Shown here: positions 9,301 to 17,653 of the stretch, one piece after another
Position numbering within the stretch: position 1 is the stretch's first letter
How the letters are laid out: each line of letters begins with the position of its first letter
Program-made: the position numbers and the translations under genes
Assembly (NCBI GenBank): GCA_947305645.1
Contig: CAMZEC010000013.1
Coordinates: 1-43,414 of the forward strand
DNA length: 43,414 nucleotides
Reading direction: 5' to 3'
Source: an uncultured Bacteroidales bacterium
Lineage (GTDB): Bacteria; Bacteroidota; Bacteroidia; Bacteroidales; UBA932
The notes under the pieces: model-generated
What the model saw: the letters and a program-made list of their open reading frames with translations, nothing else
Databases searched by the model: none
What the model was told of the DNA's origin: nothing

Positions 9301-10699
9301 CCAGCTCGATGGGGACGCCTTCAACTTCTTCCCTGTGGACAAGGTTCCTACCGGCACCTTCGAGATTGACGCAACCGGAGTCCATGCAGACAACACCTTC
9401 TCTATCCAATCTGCCTCTGGAGAAGAGAAATACTACACCGGACTTGTGCAGGACGGACACAACGTGCCCATCTATGACGGCGAAATCGTAGTCAAGGAAG
9501 ACAACGGAACATATACCGTTAACGCTGTCCTCGTAGATGATGCGGCCAAGCAGTACGAGTATTCCTATGTTGGCGCTCTTGCAATTTCCGGCAATGATTT
9601 CCGCGCCGGAGGTGCAGAGGTGAACTGGAAGAATACCTCCAGCACCCACTTCACCACCAAGGCCAACGAGTGGTACGTAAGCTTCTACATGCCTCGCAAG
9701 AACCCTGCAGACACTGAGCCCGCTTATGCATCCTTCACTTTCTATACCGCTGCTGGAGAGGTCGACCTCAATGACGTTCCTGACGGAACCTATACTTACG
9801 GCGTAGCTGAAGCCGATGCAACCCTCAAATATTCCAATGGTATTACAAAGGCGAATCCCGGCCTTCTCAGCGCAGTGAGCGTTTCCCTGTACAATGCAGC
9901 AGGCCTCCTTCAGTCTACTGAGGTCGATGCCGAGAGCACGGTGCTTACCATTTCCAAGAATGCAGACGGAACCAAGAAATTCAACTATTCTGCAAGTGTG
10001 AAGCCGTACAGCTATGATGGAAATTATAATAAGGTTTATGGGGACCCTGTTCAGGTCAACATAGACATCGATGTCCCTCTTAGCAAGGCGTCAGATACCA
10101 ATACACATCCGTGCGATGACAAGGATGCTGAGTTTACATCCCTGGTTGGGCCTGCCGGTACCGTGTACGTAGGTTATTGGTATAGCAAGTATATCGGCCA
10201 GGAGAACGATGCTCCCAAGGAGGCTATTCCGGGTACAGATTGCAACATTTTCGCCTTCGGCTCCAACTCCAATTTTAACAACAGTTGGTCTATGATGATA
10301 TCAGTCATTGCCGAGGCAGGATGGACCTTCGAGAAGAACTATGCAAACCGCTTCTGCAGTAATCCTGTTCCCGATGGAACCTATACCTTCGGAACCGAGG
10401 CCAAGATCGGAGCACTGATTCCTTTGAGGTATAGCACCGCTTCCCGCTGCTATGTTAAGAACACTTACACAGGCACCACATATTACCCCGTGGCTGGTAC
10501 TGTAGTTCTCAGCAATGGAACCATCACCGTCGACCTCACCTGCAAGGCAACTGAAGCATCTCTCGAAGGCAGGCCTAACAGCCCGGCAAGTGTGCACTTC
10601 ACCGGAAGCACCGCTTTCACCTGTTCCTATTTGCAGGATTATAGCGCTCTGAGCTGCGTCAAGAACCTCTCCATCAACTCTCCCGTTCCCGTGGAGTAG
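6308..10699 (+). CDS. Giant fimbrillin-like lipoprotein with GLUG-type repeats
   Basis: 1463 aa; the ATG at 6317 (MKRLFIFAALVLAAAVSC) is equally plausible as start. Lipobox AAVSCTKE gives a lipid-anchored, probably surface-exposed protein. Residues about 25-270 resemble fimbrillin N-domains (PVTLSAAFDAGTKVVID, LWEVGEEVAVFA, TFTAVYPYQAA). Residues about 330-895 contain many GLUG-type units of the form GGI-x-G plus a turn such as NCTNNGNVT, which should fold as a right-handed beta structure. Residues about 930-1440 hold three related beta modules marked by VPTGTFEIDA, VPDGTYTYGVA and VPDGTYTFGTE. Cotranscribed with the 51-aa peptide and closed by the terminator at 10723. Likely an adhesin or surface-layer component; the ligand is not evident. 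Confidence 0.82.
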   Translation: MSAMKRLFIFAALVLAAAVSCTKEIAPVEKINVDVVPDNYVPVTLSAAFDAGTKVVIDDKKVLWEVGEEVAVFADGAGSPIKFSVVECAAGEKGVNAKIAGAVPEGTKTFTAVYPYQAALSIAEGVVSVDIPAEQTITEGRTYDSQAFPSVAYYADAESVPVFRNVMSLVTFNVGQTEGVSEVRIYYDGTVNCAGEIAVAVDKENAAPEIENKCEAPYVSVICVGGFEPGVTYTAAVAPAKSAGVSSISFLGNKAGMRQSANELVMERNKGKNLGDLTEKAVWSYFQISNAEELKDFLAVAKDLPKAWTATLSNDIDCSDVEIGTAESYAGVFDGQGCKLINWTSNAAPLFVTVTGTVKDFTIDASCKLNLPATMTGNIGFVACNNKGVVSGITNNADISGDVVIKGGYAAAIIGRCDATGLGHGITVADCVNNGNITINTTANTGATQYVGTIMGSMGANAANVIKDCTNNGNLTINCSGTNTKNFYIGGITGGTTNNSNNVNLINNGDVTLKCAGHEAALCLAGISSYTTGNITNCENNGNISFLSEGRLKATFVAGLAGYFADRTVSNSVNRGDVTISATAIGGRNNIGGLDAAHSYTVHSSKYHGVAAGLTIGGLVSATGYNNPTFEGCSNYGKVTLTLTDPMNNPGSHTAARPSMGGLVGDCAGPMTDCHNYGDVTVTFGTASFTATNAGYTPYVGGIVGSSYNFSGATSDGGTDWNAKNKFTLTNCTNSGNVTLVNYNTHTTNNAVGGICGWPQSENTSAVYIAKNCSNSGDISFVGNAKVRVGGIHGGTGRMDGCSNTGNISVESAQKESVAGSVAGFQSQTHTFSNCTAGGKVEAKSLVNGLGGLVGQIGNYAFTGMDGCSVNCELIGGPEGKTGLIIGSFNGTTKKIVLGSAEDPIEIAGSIDGTAVSEENVQTYFCGNTGMSLDNHTVYYSLNGKSHRHPACIAEAIYIGNSQSIYNSETWTVNLHQQYVIKLDAEGELVTLVLNKKGQLDGDAFNFFPVDKVPTGTFEIDATGVHADNTFSIQSASGEEKYYTGLVQDGHNVPIYDGEIVVKEDNGTYTVNAVLVDDAAKQYEYSYVGALAISGNDFRAGGAEVNWKNTSSTHFTTKANEWYVSFYMPRKNPADTEPAYASFTFYTAAGEVDLNDVPDGTYTYGVAEADATLKYSNGITKANPGLLSAVSVSLYNAAGLLQSTEVDAESTVLTISKNADGTKKFNYSASVKPYSYDGNYNKVYGDPVQVNIDIDVPLSKASDTNTHPCDDKDAEFTSLVGPAGTVYVGYWYSKYIGQENDAPKEAIPGTDCNIFAFGSNSNFNNSWSMMISVIAEAGWTFEKNYANRFCSNPVPDGTYTFGTEAKIGALIPLRYSTASRCYVKNTYTGTTYYPVAGTVVLSNGTITVDLTCKATEASLEGRPNSPASVHFTGSTAFTCSYLQDYSALSCVKNLSINSPVPVE

Positions 10700-10722
10700 T
10701 TTGAGACTGAAATAATCTTTAT

Positions 10723-10772
10723 AAGAGGGTGTATTCCTTGGAAAAGTCCTGGAATACACCCTCTTGTTTTTT
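10723..10772 (+). terminator. Strong Rho-independent terminator
   Basis: Perfect 15-base arms (10723-10737, AAGAGGGTGTATTCC, and 10751-10765) around a 13-base loop, then GTTTTTT. It ends the peptide/fimbrillin-GLUG transcript. Confidence 0.92.
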
Positions 10773-10794
10773 ACACTTATCTTCATTAAGTTTG
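10764..10794 (+). promoter_or_regulatory. Promoter TTG-N20-TAAGTTTG for the ATPase gene
   Basis: TTG at 10764-10766 and an exact TAnnTTTG box, TAAGTTTG, at 10787-10794 lie 21 bases before the ATG at 10816. The -33 element overlaps the tail of the preceding terminator. Confidence 0.6.
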
Positions 10795-10815
10795 TGAAAC
10801 ATTTTTGTTTTGCAG

Positions 10816-11967
10816 ATGGATTCACCTTTTATATATAACAGGCCGGTGAGCGGCCGCTACTTCGTGGGACGTAAGACCGAATGCACCGTCCTGGGCAATA
10901 TGCTCAGGGACGGGGAGAACGTTTGCTTGTACGAGGCCCCCAAGACCGGCAAGGACTCCATCTTGCAGCAGGTTTTCTCTACCCTGAAGCTGGAATCCAG
11001 ACAGTTCCGCGTAGTGCGTGTGTCCGCGATGAGCGTCCGCAGCGTCAGCGATTTCTGCATCCGCCTGGGCTCGGAAATCCTTAAAGCTTACGGCTCTACT
11101 TCCGCCGATTACGCGTCGCTGGTGGCAGACAACCTGGCCGGTTCCCACTTCGTGTTCGACGAGCTGATGTGGCAGAACAACGGCTCCGTACTCACACTGG
11201 ACTGGGATATCGATGAAGTGGACATACGTGCGGTAATAAGCCTTCCGTACCGTATTGCGCAGCAAAGCGGCAACAAGCTGTTCGTCTGTATAGATGAATT
11301 CCAGAGCGTCATGCTTACGGAAGACGGGGGTACCGTATGCCGCATCATGCAGGAGGTCTTTAAAGGCCGCACCGCCGAAGACCGCCAGTCTGCCGCTTAT
11401 GTGCTCTGCGGCTCCCAGGTGAACGCCATGAAGGAGATTTTCGAGCACCGCCGCCTTTTCCACCGTCAGGTAGAACGGGTAAAGCTGGAAGACATAGACC
11501 CCAAGGACATAGTGGATTCCGTAAACAGGGGCTTCCTGATGAGCGGAAAAGTGGTTGACAGGGGACTGATGCTCGGAGTATGCGAACGCTTCCGGAACAA
11601 CATCTATTACATCAACTTTTTCGCCTCTATTTGCGACTCGCTTTCCAAGGGCTACATCATGGAGCCCGTGCTCAACGAAGCGCTTGCAGACCTGGTGGCC
11701 GTTCATGAGCCGAGGTTCCGGGCAATCATGGCGGACCTTACCACCTTCCAGGTGTCGCTGCTCCGCGCCATATTGGACGGACACACCCGTTTCAGCAGCG
11801 CGGAGGTCATACGCCGTTATGAGCTCAACTCATCCGCCAATGTGCGCCGGCTTAAGGACGCCCTTTGCAAGAAAGAGATCGTTACCTTCGATTCCGAGGA
11901 CAACCCGCAGCTGCTGGACCCCCTGTTCGAGTACTGGGTAACAAAATATTATTTTGAAATTCAATAA
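10816..11967 (+). CDS. AAA-type ATPase (archaeal-ATPase/PF01637-like family)
   Basis: 383 aa from ATG 10816; a TTG two codons upstream is less likely. The opening SPFIYNRPVSGRYFVGRKTE is typical of Bacteroidales standalone ATPases of this family. Walker A is degenerate (LYEAPKTGKDS: Glu replaces the first Gly and Asp replaces the usual Thr/Ser after Lys), while Walker B is clear (KLFVCIDEFQ). A C-terminal winged-helix part follows (VIRRYELNSSANVRRLKDAL). These proteins are common and poorly characterised; some relatives are paired with restriction or defence genes, but nothing of that kind is adjacent here. It has its own promoter, and its end overlaps the -33 region of the rplU promoter. Confidence 0.75.
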   Translation: MDSPFIYNRPVSGRYFVGRKTECTVLGNMLRDGENVCLYEAPKTGKDSILQQVFSTLKLESRQFRVVRVSAMSVRSVSDFCIRLGSEILKAYGSTSADYASLVADNLAGSHFVFDELMWQNNGSVLTLDWDIDEVDIRAVISLPYRIAQQSGNKLFVCIDEFQSVMLTEDGGTVCRIMQEVFKGRTAEDRQSAAYVLCGSQVNAMKEIFEHRRLFHRQVERVKLEDIDPKDIVDSVNRGFLMSGKVVDRGLMLGVCERFRNNIYYINFFASICDSLSKGYIMEPVLNEALADLVAVHEPRFRAIMADLTTFQVSLLRAILDGHTRFSSAEVIRRYELNSSANVRRLKDALCKKEIVTFDSEDNPQLLDPLFEYWVTKYYFEIQ

Positions 11968-11982
11968 TATTTACTATCTTTG
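11953..11982 (+). promoter_or_regulatory. rplU-rpmA promoter TTTG-N18-TATCTTTG
   Basis: TTTG at 11953-11956 and TATCTTTG at 11975-11982. The -33 part lies inside the last codons of the ATPase gene. The resulting leader of about 75 bases holds a small hairpin (TCTGC 12017-12021 with GCAGA 12029-12033) that could be a ribosomal-protein leader structure, though that is not shown. Confidence 0.65.
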
Positions 11983-12066
11983 CGGTCCGTTTTATGACCG
12001 AAGAGCCCGTTTAAGATCTGCAAGCATGGCAGACGCTCCAGGCCCAAACATTTAAAAATTTGTTTG

Positions 12067-12378
12067 ATGTACGCAATCGTAGAAATTGCAGGCCAGCAGT
12101 TTAAAGTAGAAGCTGGCAACGAAATCTTTGTGCAGAGGCTCGCCGATGCCAAGGGTGCTGACGTAGAGTTCGGCAAGGTGCTTCTCGTCGCCGACGGGAA
12201 GGCCGTCAAGGTCGGAACTCCGTATGTTGAGGGAGCCGTTGTTAAGGCTACCGTACTCGATGATGACGCAAAGGCAGACAAGGTTCTTGTTTTCAAGAAG
12301 ATCCGTCGCAAGGGCTTCCAGAAGCTCAATGGCCACCGTCAGAAGCTTACCAAGATTAAGATTAACGAAATCGCTTAA
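12067..12378 (+). CDS. rplU: 50S ribosomal protein L21
   Basis: 103 aa, the usual length, starting [20 protein letters not shown]; the ATG at 12067 is preferred over the TTG one codon upstream. It keeps the L21 signature near the end ([23 protein letters not shown]). L21 binds 23S rRNA in the large subunit. It is followed 5 bases later by rpmA, the conserved bacterial pairing. Confidence 0.98.
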   Translation: MYAIVEIAGQQFKVEAGNEIFVQRLADAKGADVEFGKVLLVADGKAVKVGTPYVEGAVVKATVLDDDAKADKVLVFKKIRRKGFQKLNGHRQKLTKIKINEIA

Positions 12379-12383
12379 GAGTT

Positions 12384-12644
12384 ATGGCACACAAGAAAGG
12401 TCAATCCAGTTCAAAGAACGGTCGTGAGTCACAAAGCAAGCGCTTGGGTCTCAAGAAATTCGGAGGCGAGGTCGTAAAGGCCGGCAATATTATCGTCCGC
12501 CAGAGGGGTACCGTCCACAATCCTTCCACCAACGTTGGCATGGGCAAGGACCACACCCTTTATGCACTTATCGACGGCACCGTGAAGTTCACGCGCAAGC
12601 GTAACGACAAGTCATACGTGTCCGTTGTCCCTTTTGAGAACTAA
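12384..12644 (+). CDS. rpmA: 50S ribosomal protein L27
   Basis: 86 aa, opening [20 protein letters not shown] and containing the family core [21 protein letters not shown]. The N-terminus of L27 reaches the peptidyl-transferase centre; no cleavable Firmicutes-type extension is present. It is cotranscribed with rplU. Confidence 0.98.
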   Translation: MAHKKGQSSSKNGRESQSKRLGLKKFGGEVVKAGNIIVRQRGTVHNPSTNVGMGKDHTLYALIDGTVKFTRKRNDKSYVSVVPFEN

Positions 12645-12673
12645 TCTCGAAGGTTAAACAAGTATGCAAATAG

Positions 12674-12715
12674 AATGACTTGCACTTCGGGATCGCGGTG
12701 CGGGTCATTTTTTTT
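12674..12715 (+). terminator. Terminator after rpmA
   Basis: AATGACTTGCAC (12674-12685, give or take one base) pairs with GTGCGGGTCATT (12698-12709) through a 12-base stem with two G-T pairs, followed by six or more Ts. It lies only 15 bases before serS, so some read-through into serS is likely because no separate promoter is obvious there. Confidence 0.8.
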
Positions 12716-12729
12716 ATTTTTAGAAACTT

Positions 12730-14001
12730 ATGTTAACGCTCAAGATGCTTCGCGACGACCCTCATGCGGTTGTCGAGAAATTGAAAATCAAGAATTTCGA
12801 CGCTCAGCCCATAGTCGACAAGGTATTGGAGCTGGACCGTATGCGCCGCAACTTCCAGACCGAAAGCGACGCCCTCCTGGCTCAGCAGAAGCAGAAGGCC
12901 GCCGAAATCGGAGCTCTTATGAAACAGGGTCTCAAGGACCAGGCCGAAAAGGCCAAAGCTGCAGTGGCTGAACTGAAAGCCCGTTCCACCGAGCTGCTCG
13001 GCCGTATGGACGAGGCCGCCGCGGAGATGGAGCAGAACCTGGTGCTCATGCCCAACATCCCTTGCTCCCTTGTAAAGCCCGGCAAGAGCGCCGATGACAA
13101 CGAGGTGGTGAAGATGGGCGGCCCCGAGGTGAAGCTGCCGGAAGGCGCCCTGCCTCACTGGGAGCTCGCCAAGAAGTACGATATAATCGATTTCGACCTG
13201 GGTGTAAAGATTACCGGCGCCGGTTTCCCTGTCTATAAGGGCAAGGGCGCAAAGCTCCAGAGGGCACTCATCAACTTCTTCCTGGACTGCAATACCGCAG
13301 CAGGCTACAAGGAGGTGGAGCCGCCCGTGGTGGTCAACCGCGATTCCGGATTCGGCACAGGTCAGCTGCCCGACAAGGAGGGCCAGATGTACCACGCCGA
13401 GGTGGACGATTTCTACCTCGTCCCTACGGCAGAGGTGCCTGTGACCAACATCTTCCGCGACGTAATACTCGCCGCCGACCAGATACCCCAGCGCCTCACC
13501 GCTTACACTCCCTGTTTCCGCAGGGAGGCCGGCTCCTACGGCAAGGACGTTCGCGGACTCAACCGTCTGCATCAGTTCGACAAGGTGGAGATCGTCCGCG
13601 TGGAGAAGCCCGAGGACAGCTATGCCGCCCTCGATGAGATGGTCGCCCATGTGGAGGGAATAGTGAACAAGCTCGGCCTGAAGTACCGCATCCTTCGCCT
13701 CTGCGGCGGAGATATGTCCTTCACTTCCGCCATCACTTATGATTTCGAGCTTTGGAGCGCCGCACAGGGCCGCTGGCTGGAAATCAGCTCGGTCAGCAAC
13801 TTCGAGACCTACCAGGCCAACCGGCTGCACCTGCGCTACCGCGACGCCGACGGCAAGACCCAGCTGGCCCACACCCTGAACGGCAGTTCTCTTGCCCTTC
13901 CGCGTGTAGTCGCAGCCCTGCTCGAGGATAACCAGACACCCGACGGTATCATTATCCCCGAGGTACTGAGACCGTACACCGGATTCGACAAGATTGATTA
14001 A
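12730..14001 (+). CDS. serS: Seryl-tRNA synthetase
   Basis: 423 aa, normal length for the bacterial enzyme, which charges tRNA-Ser in the cytoplasm. The N-terminal coiled-coil arm spans about residues 30-100 (rich in Glu, Ala and Lys). Class II motif 2 is visible as FRREAGSYGKDVRGLNRLHQF, and motif 3 as LALPRVVAALLEDNQTPDG. The TAEVPVTN segment that binds serine is present. It overlaps ruvC by 8 bases. Confidence 0.98.
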   Translation: MLTLKMLRDDPHAVVEKLKIKNFDAQPIVDKVLELDRMRRNFQTESDALLAQQKQKAAEIGALMKQGLKDQAEKAKAAVAELKARSTELLGRMDEAAAEMEQNLVLMPNIPCSLVKPGKSADDNEVVKMGGPEVKLPEGALPHWELAKKYDIIDFDLGVKITGAGFPVYKGKGAKLQRALINFFLDCNTAAGYKEVEPPVVVNRDSGFGTGQLPDKEGQMYHAEVDDFYLVPTAEVPVTNIFRDVILAADQIPQRLTAYTPCFRREAGSYGKDVRGLNRLHQFDKVEIVRVEKPEDSYAALDEMVAHVEGIVNKLGLKYRILRLCGGDMSFTSAITYDFELWSAAQGRWLEISSVSNFETYQANRLHLRYRDADGKTQLAHTLNGSSLALPRVVAALLEDNQTPDGIIIPEVLRPYTGFDKID

Positions 14002-14551
14002 GGCTTGCACCATACTTGGCATAGATCCCGGAACCAATTTGCTTGGTTTCGGGATTGTGCGTGTGGATGAGGCGGGAAAGCCCCATTTCGTGGATATGGG
14101 TGTGCTGGACCTTAGACGCGTCGGCGATATCTACGAAAAGCTTCGCATCATCTACGAAAAGGTGGACGCCCTTTGCGAGCTTCATCATCCGGACAACCTG
14201 GCCATCGAGTCTCCGTTCTATGGCCGAAACGCGCAGGTGATTTTCAAGCTCGGGCGGGCCCAGGGCGCCGCAATGACGGCTGCCTTGAAGCATGAGGCGA
14301 AGGTCTACGAATACGCTCCCCGCAAGGCCAAGCAGGCGATTTGCGGAAACGGAGCCGCAAGCAAGGAGCAGGTGGCGCTCATGGTGGAGAAGACACTCGG
14401 CATCAACATAGACGCCAAGTACCTGGATGCCACTGATGCGCTTGCAATTGCCATGTGCCATTATTACGTTCTCAGCAGTCCTCTCGCCGGCAAAAGCGGA
14501 GGCGGCTCCTGGGAGAAATTCATCGCGGCAAATCCTGACAGAGTAAAATAG
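13994..14551 (+). CDS. ruvC: Crossover junction endodeoxyribonuclease RuvC (TTG start)
   Basis: 185 aa. It resolves Holliday junctions with RuvAB. Catalytic acidic residues are visible: Asp11 in ILGIDPGT, Glu near 71 in AIESPF, and the Asp pair in DATDALAIAMCH near 144-147. No ATG occurs upstream of the essential first Asp in this frame, so the TTG at 13994, inside the last codons of serS, is the likely start and implies translational coupling to serS. Family length is about 160-190 aa. Confidence 0.93.
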   Translation: MIKACTILGIDPGTNLLGFGIVRVDEAGKPHFVDMGVLDLRRVGDIYEKLRIIYEKVDALCELHHPDNLAIESPFYGRNAQVIFKLGRAQGAAMTAALKHEAKVYEYAPRKAKQAICGNGAASKEQVALMVEKTLGINIDAKYLDATDALAIAMCHYYVLSSPLAGKSGGGSWEKFIAANPDRVK

Positions 14552-14650
14552 TTTTTCTCTGCGTGTTATTATTTCTCCGCATGTAGAAATATCCGGGTTT
14601 TATTTTCACTCCGTTAAACTTTTGCTATTTTGCTGCGTCAAATAAGAGTT

Positions 14651-17605
14651 ATGAAATTATACAGAATAGTTTGTCTGATTGGTGCATTGTTAGTTGGCAC
14701 CTCAGCGATGGCTCAGGTCAGCCAGGTTAAAGCTGTCCTTATCGATTCCTCAAATGGCGAGGCTATCGGTTTCGCTACCGTTTCCCTTACCAAGGAGGGC
14801 GGTAAAAAGCCTGACAAATATGTGCTCAGCGACTCCGACGGCAAGGTGGAAATCACCGGCGTGCGCCCCGGAACATATGTTTTGAAGGCTGAGCTTCTCG
14901 GATACAAGGATTTCGAGAAGACCATAAAGATGCCCGACGACAAGGAACTTGGCGAGATCAAGATGGATCCCGACCGCGAGCAGCTTGAGGCGGCGTCCGT
15001 GTCGGCGGTGGGCAACCCCATCATCATCAAGAAGGACACTATCGAGTACAACGCCACGTCCTTCAAGACCACGGACAACGACGTCCTGGAAGACCTCCTC
15101 AAGAAGCTTCCCGGATTCGAGGTTTCCGATGACGGCTCCATTACTATCAACGGCAAGACTGTCAACAAGATAACCATCGGCGGCAAGACTTTCTTCCTGG
15201 ATGATCCCCAACTGGCGTCCAAGAACATTCCAGCCAAGGTCATCAACAAGCTCAAGGTGATTGACAAGAAGTCGGACCAGGCCGAGTTCACCGGTATCGA
15301 CGACGGTGAAGAAGAGACCGTTATCGACCTCAGCATGAAGCCCGGTATGATGAACGGAACCTTCGGCAACATTATGGCCGGCGGCGGACACGATGTGCCG
15401 TCAACCGATGTTCAGGGTGACTGGAGGTACCAGACGGCCGCATTCGTGGGCAAGTTTACGGAAAAGACCCAGCTGTCCTTGATCGTCAACGGCAACAACA
15501 CCAACAACCGCGGTTTCAACGACCTCTCCGGCTCAATGATGGGTAACATGCGTGGAGGTGGCGGCGGCTTCGGCGGCGGTATGGGCGGCCGCGGCGGCTG
15601 GGGCGGCAACAATGGCATCACCGAGTCATGGATGGGCGGAGTGAACGGCGCCTGGACGCTCTTCGACAACAAGATGGACCTCAGCGGCAACTATCTGTAC
15701 AACAACACCCATAAGCTCGTTGAGGAGCAGAGCTCCCGTACCACCTATCTGCAGGACTACGACCAGATTTACAACACCGACGGTATCAACGATACCAGGA
15801 ACTGGGGCCACCGCGTAGGCGCCCGCCTGGAGCATAAGTTCTCAGATAATACATCCATCATCTTCCAGCCCCAGATGAACTTCGGCGGCGGCTCTTATCT
15901 GCAGACGAGCGATTACAATACGGATTACGACCGCAGCGGCTCGGTAGAGAAGGTCAACAAAGGCAACAGCGCCAACTCGGGAAACAACAAGAACTTCAAC
16001 GCCAGCGGCTTCGCCCTCCTGCGCCAGCGTCTCGGCATACCCGGCAGGACCCTTACCGTAATGGGCCGTTACAGCTTCTCCAACAACGAGCTCAACTCCC
16101 TCAACAATTCCAAAGTTTACTCCGCATATGTTTCCGGAGACGAGTGGGGTAACCTTCAGATTACCAACCAGACCATAGACCAGACCAGCAAGTCCCACTC
16201 CATCTTCGGCCGTGTCACATACACCGAGCCTCTTGGCGAAGGATTCTTCGTGGAAGCGAACTACGGATACAGCTGGTCGCGTTCTTCTTCGGTAAAAAAC
16301 ACCTACGACAACACAAACGGAGGTGCATACGACCCGTACTATTCCAACAGCGTCATAAACGACAGCAAACGTCACGACATAGGCGCCAACTTCCTCTATC
16401 AGAACGAGAAATTCCGTGCCCAGCTCGGAGTGTCCGCCCAGCCGACGACCACCCATAACGAGACATCCCGCTCCGGCCAGAAGCTCGACCCGTACGACGA
16501 TACCCGCTGGCGCTGGGCACCTACCGGTATGCTCTGGTGGGAGATGAACGACGACGCCAACATGCGTCTTTTCTACCGCGGATCGTCCAACCAGCCCAGC
16601 GTTTCACAGTTGATACCTGTGCCTGACAATACCAATCCGCTCCGCATCAGCTTTGGTAACCCTTACCTGGCTCCTTACTTCAGCCACAATCTCAACGGCG
16701 AGTACCGTTTCAACAACAGGAGGTCATTCACTTCCGTGAGCGTGCGTCTCAATGGCTCCTACGTACAGGATGCCATCACGACTGCAACCTGGTACGGCAC
16801 CAACGGCGCTGCGTACTCCATGCCTTTCAACGGCCCCGACTCATTCAATTTCGGCATGAACATGTTCGCCAATCTGCCCATAGCGAAGTCCAACTTCTCT
16901 ATAAGCAATATGACCAGGGCCAATTACAGCACCAGCGCATCTTATGTGGGCGGCCAGGACGTTACGTCGCTGATCGGGAATTATTACAATGCCGAGACCG
17001 GCGACATGGATTATGCCGGCTTCATGAAGGCTTACAACGACGGCGCGTTCAAGTTCGACGAAAACGTTATCCGTACTGTTTCTGCTACCGAGCGTCTCCG
17101 TGCTACTTACAGGAGCGACAACCTGGAGCTCTCCGCAAGCGCCCGCACCCGTATCAACAAGTCCTGGTACACCATCAGCGACACCGCCGACAATACCTTG
17201 ACCTTCAACAACCAGGTTAGCGCCGGCATAAACTGGACATGGGACGGACCCGGCATAACCTTCAAGAGCGATTATGACTTCAACTGGTACAACGGCTATT
17301 CCAGCGAGCTCAATTATACACCCGAGCATATCCTGAACGCCGAAATCCAGAAGCTGCTCTTCAAGAATACCATGACTATCGCCCTCAAGGGCTACGATAT
17401 CCTCGGCCAGGCCAAGAACCTGAGTGTCACCGACAGCGACAACTACCACAGCGAGGTTATCAACAACACTCTGGGGCGTTATATAATTCTGTCTCTCACC
17501 TGGCGCTTCGGTACCTTCGACCGTTCCAAGATGCGCGGTCCCGGCGGTATGCGGGGCGGCCCCGGTGGTATGCGTGGCGGTCCTCCCATGGGCGGTCCCA
17601 GATAG
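14651..17605 (+). CDS. TonB-receptor-like outer-membrane beta-barrel protein (OMP_b-brl_3 type)
   Basis: 984 aa from the ATG at 14651 (MKLYRIVCLIGALLVGTSAMAQ, a signal peptide); a TTG 21 bases upstream is less likely. A CarboxypepD_reg-like domain spans about 24-110, then a plug-like segment (DVLEDLLKKLPGFEVSDDGS, ITIGGKTFFLDDPQLASKNI), then a long barrel. Two low-complexity parts stand out: a Gly-rich loop near residues 300-322 (MRGGGGGFGGGMGGRGGWGG) and a Gly/Met/Arg/Pro tail (MRGGPGGMRGGPPMGGPR). It is monocistronic, 99 bases after ruvC. The substrate is unknown; relatives lack a SusD partner. Confidence 0.85.
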   Translation: MKLYRIVCLIGALLVGTSAMAQVSQVKAVLIDSSNGEAIGFATVSLTKEGGKKPDKYVLSDSDGKVEITGVRPGTYVLKAELLGYKDFEKTIKMPDDKELGEIKMDPDREQLEAASVSAVGNPIIIKKDTIEYNATSFKTTDNDVLEDLLKKLPGFEVSDDGSITINGKTVNKITIGGKTFFLDDPQLASKNIPAKVINKLKVIDKKSDQAEFTGIDDGEEETVIDLSMKPGMMNGTFGNIMAGGGHDVPSTDVQGDWRYQTAAFVGKFTEKTQLSLIVNGNNTNNRGFNDLSGSMMGNMRGGGGGFGGGMGGRGGWGGNNGITESWMGGVNGAWTLFDNKMDLSGNYLYNNTHKLVEEQSSRTTYLQDYDQIYNTDGINDTRNWGHRVGARLEHKFSDNTSIIFQPQMNFGGGSYLQTSDYNTDYDRSGSVEKVNKGNSANSGNNKNFNASGFALLRQRLGIPGRTLTVMGRYSFSNNELNSLNNSKVYSAYVSGDEWGNLQITNQTIDQTSKSHSIFGRVTYTEPLGEGFFVEANYGYSWSRSSSVKNTYDNTNGGAYDPYYSNSVINDSKRHDIGANFLYQNEKFRAQLGVSAQPTTTHNETSRSGQKLDPYDDTRWRWAPTGMLWWEMNDDANMRLFYRGSSNQPSVSQLIPVPDNTNPLRISFGNPYLAPYFSHNLNGEYRFNNRRSFTSVSVRLNGSYVQDAITTATWYGTNGAAYSMPFNGPDSFNFGMNMFANLPIAKSNFSISNMTRANYSTSASYVGGQDVTSLIGNYYNAETGDMDYAGFMKAYNDGAFKFDENVIRTVSATERLRATYRSDNLELSASARTRINKSWYTISDTADNTLTFNNQVSAGINWTWDGPGITFKSDYDFNWYNGYSSELNYTPEHILNAEIQKLLFKNTMTIALKGYDILGQAKNLSVTDSDNYHSEVINNTLGRYIILSLTWRFGTFDRSKMRGPGGMRGGPGGMRGGPPMGGPR

Positions 17606-17607
17606 TC

Positions 17608-17638
17608 TTTGGCAGATTAAGAAATATTACTACCTTTG
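17608..17638 (+). promoter_or_regulatory. Near-perfect promoter TTTG-N19-TACCTTTG
   Basis: TTTG 17608-17611, 19-base spacer, TACCTTTG 17631-17638, with the sigma-factor ATG 16 bases downstream. It is a housekeeping-type promoter for the ECF sigma/FecR pair. Confidence 0.78.
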
Positions 17639-17653
17639 TCCTGTTGTAACCAC

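Noticed and set aside
11983..12066. Possible riboswitch ahead of rplU
   Set aside because: Only one small hairpin is visible in about 75 bases; no known riboswitch core. At most a ribosomal-protein leader.
12733..14037. 434-codon open frame antisense to serS
   Set aside because: serS is unmistakable; the antisense frame exists because of GC-rich codon bias.
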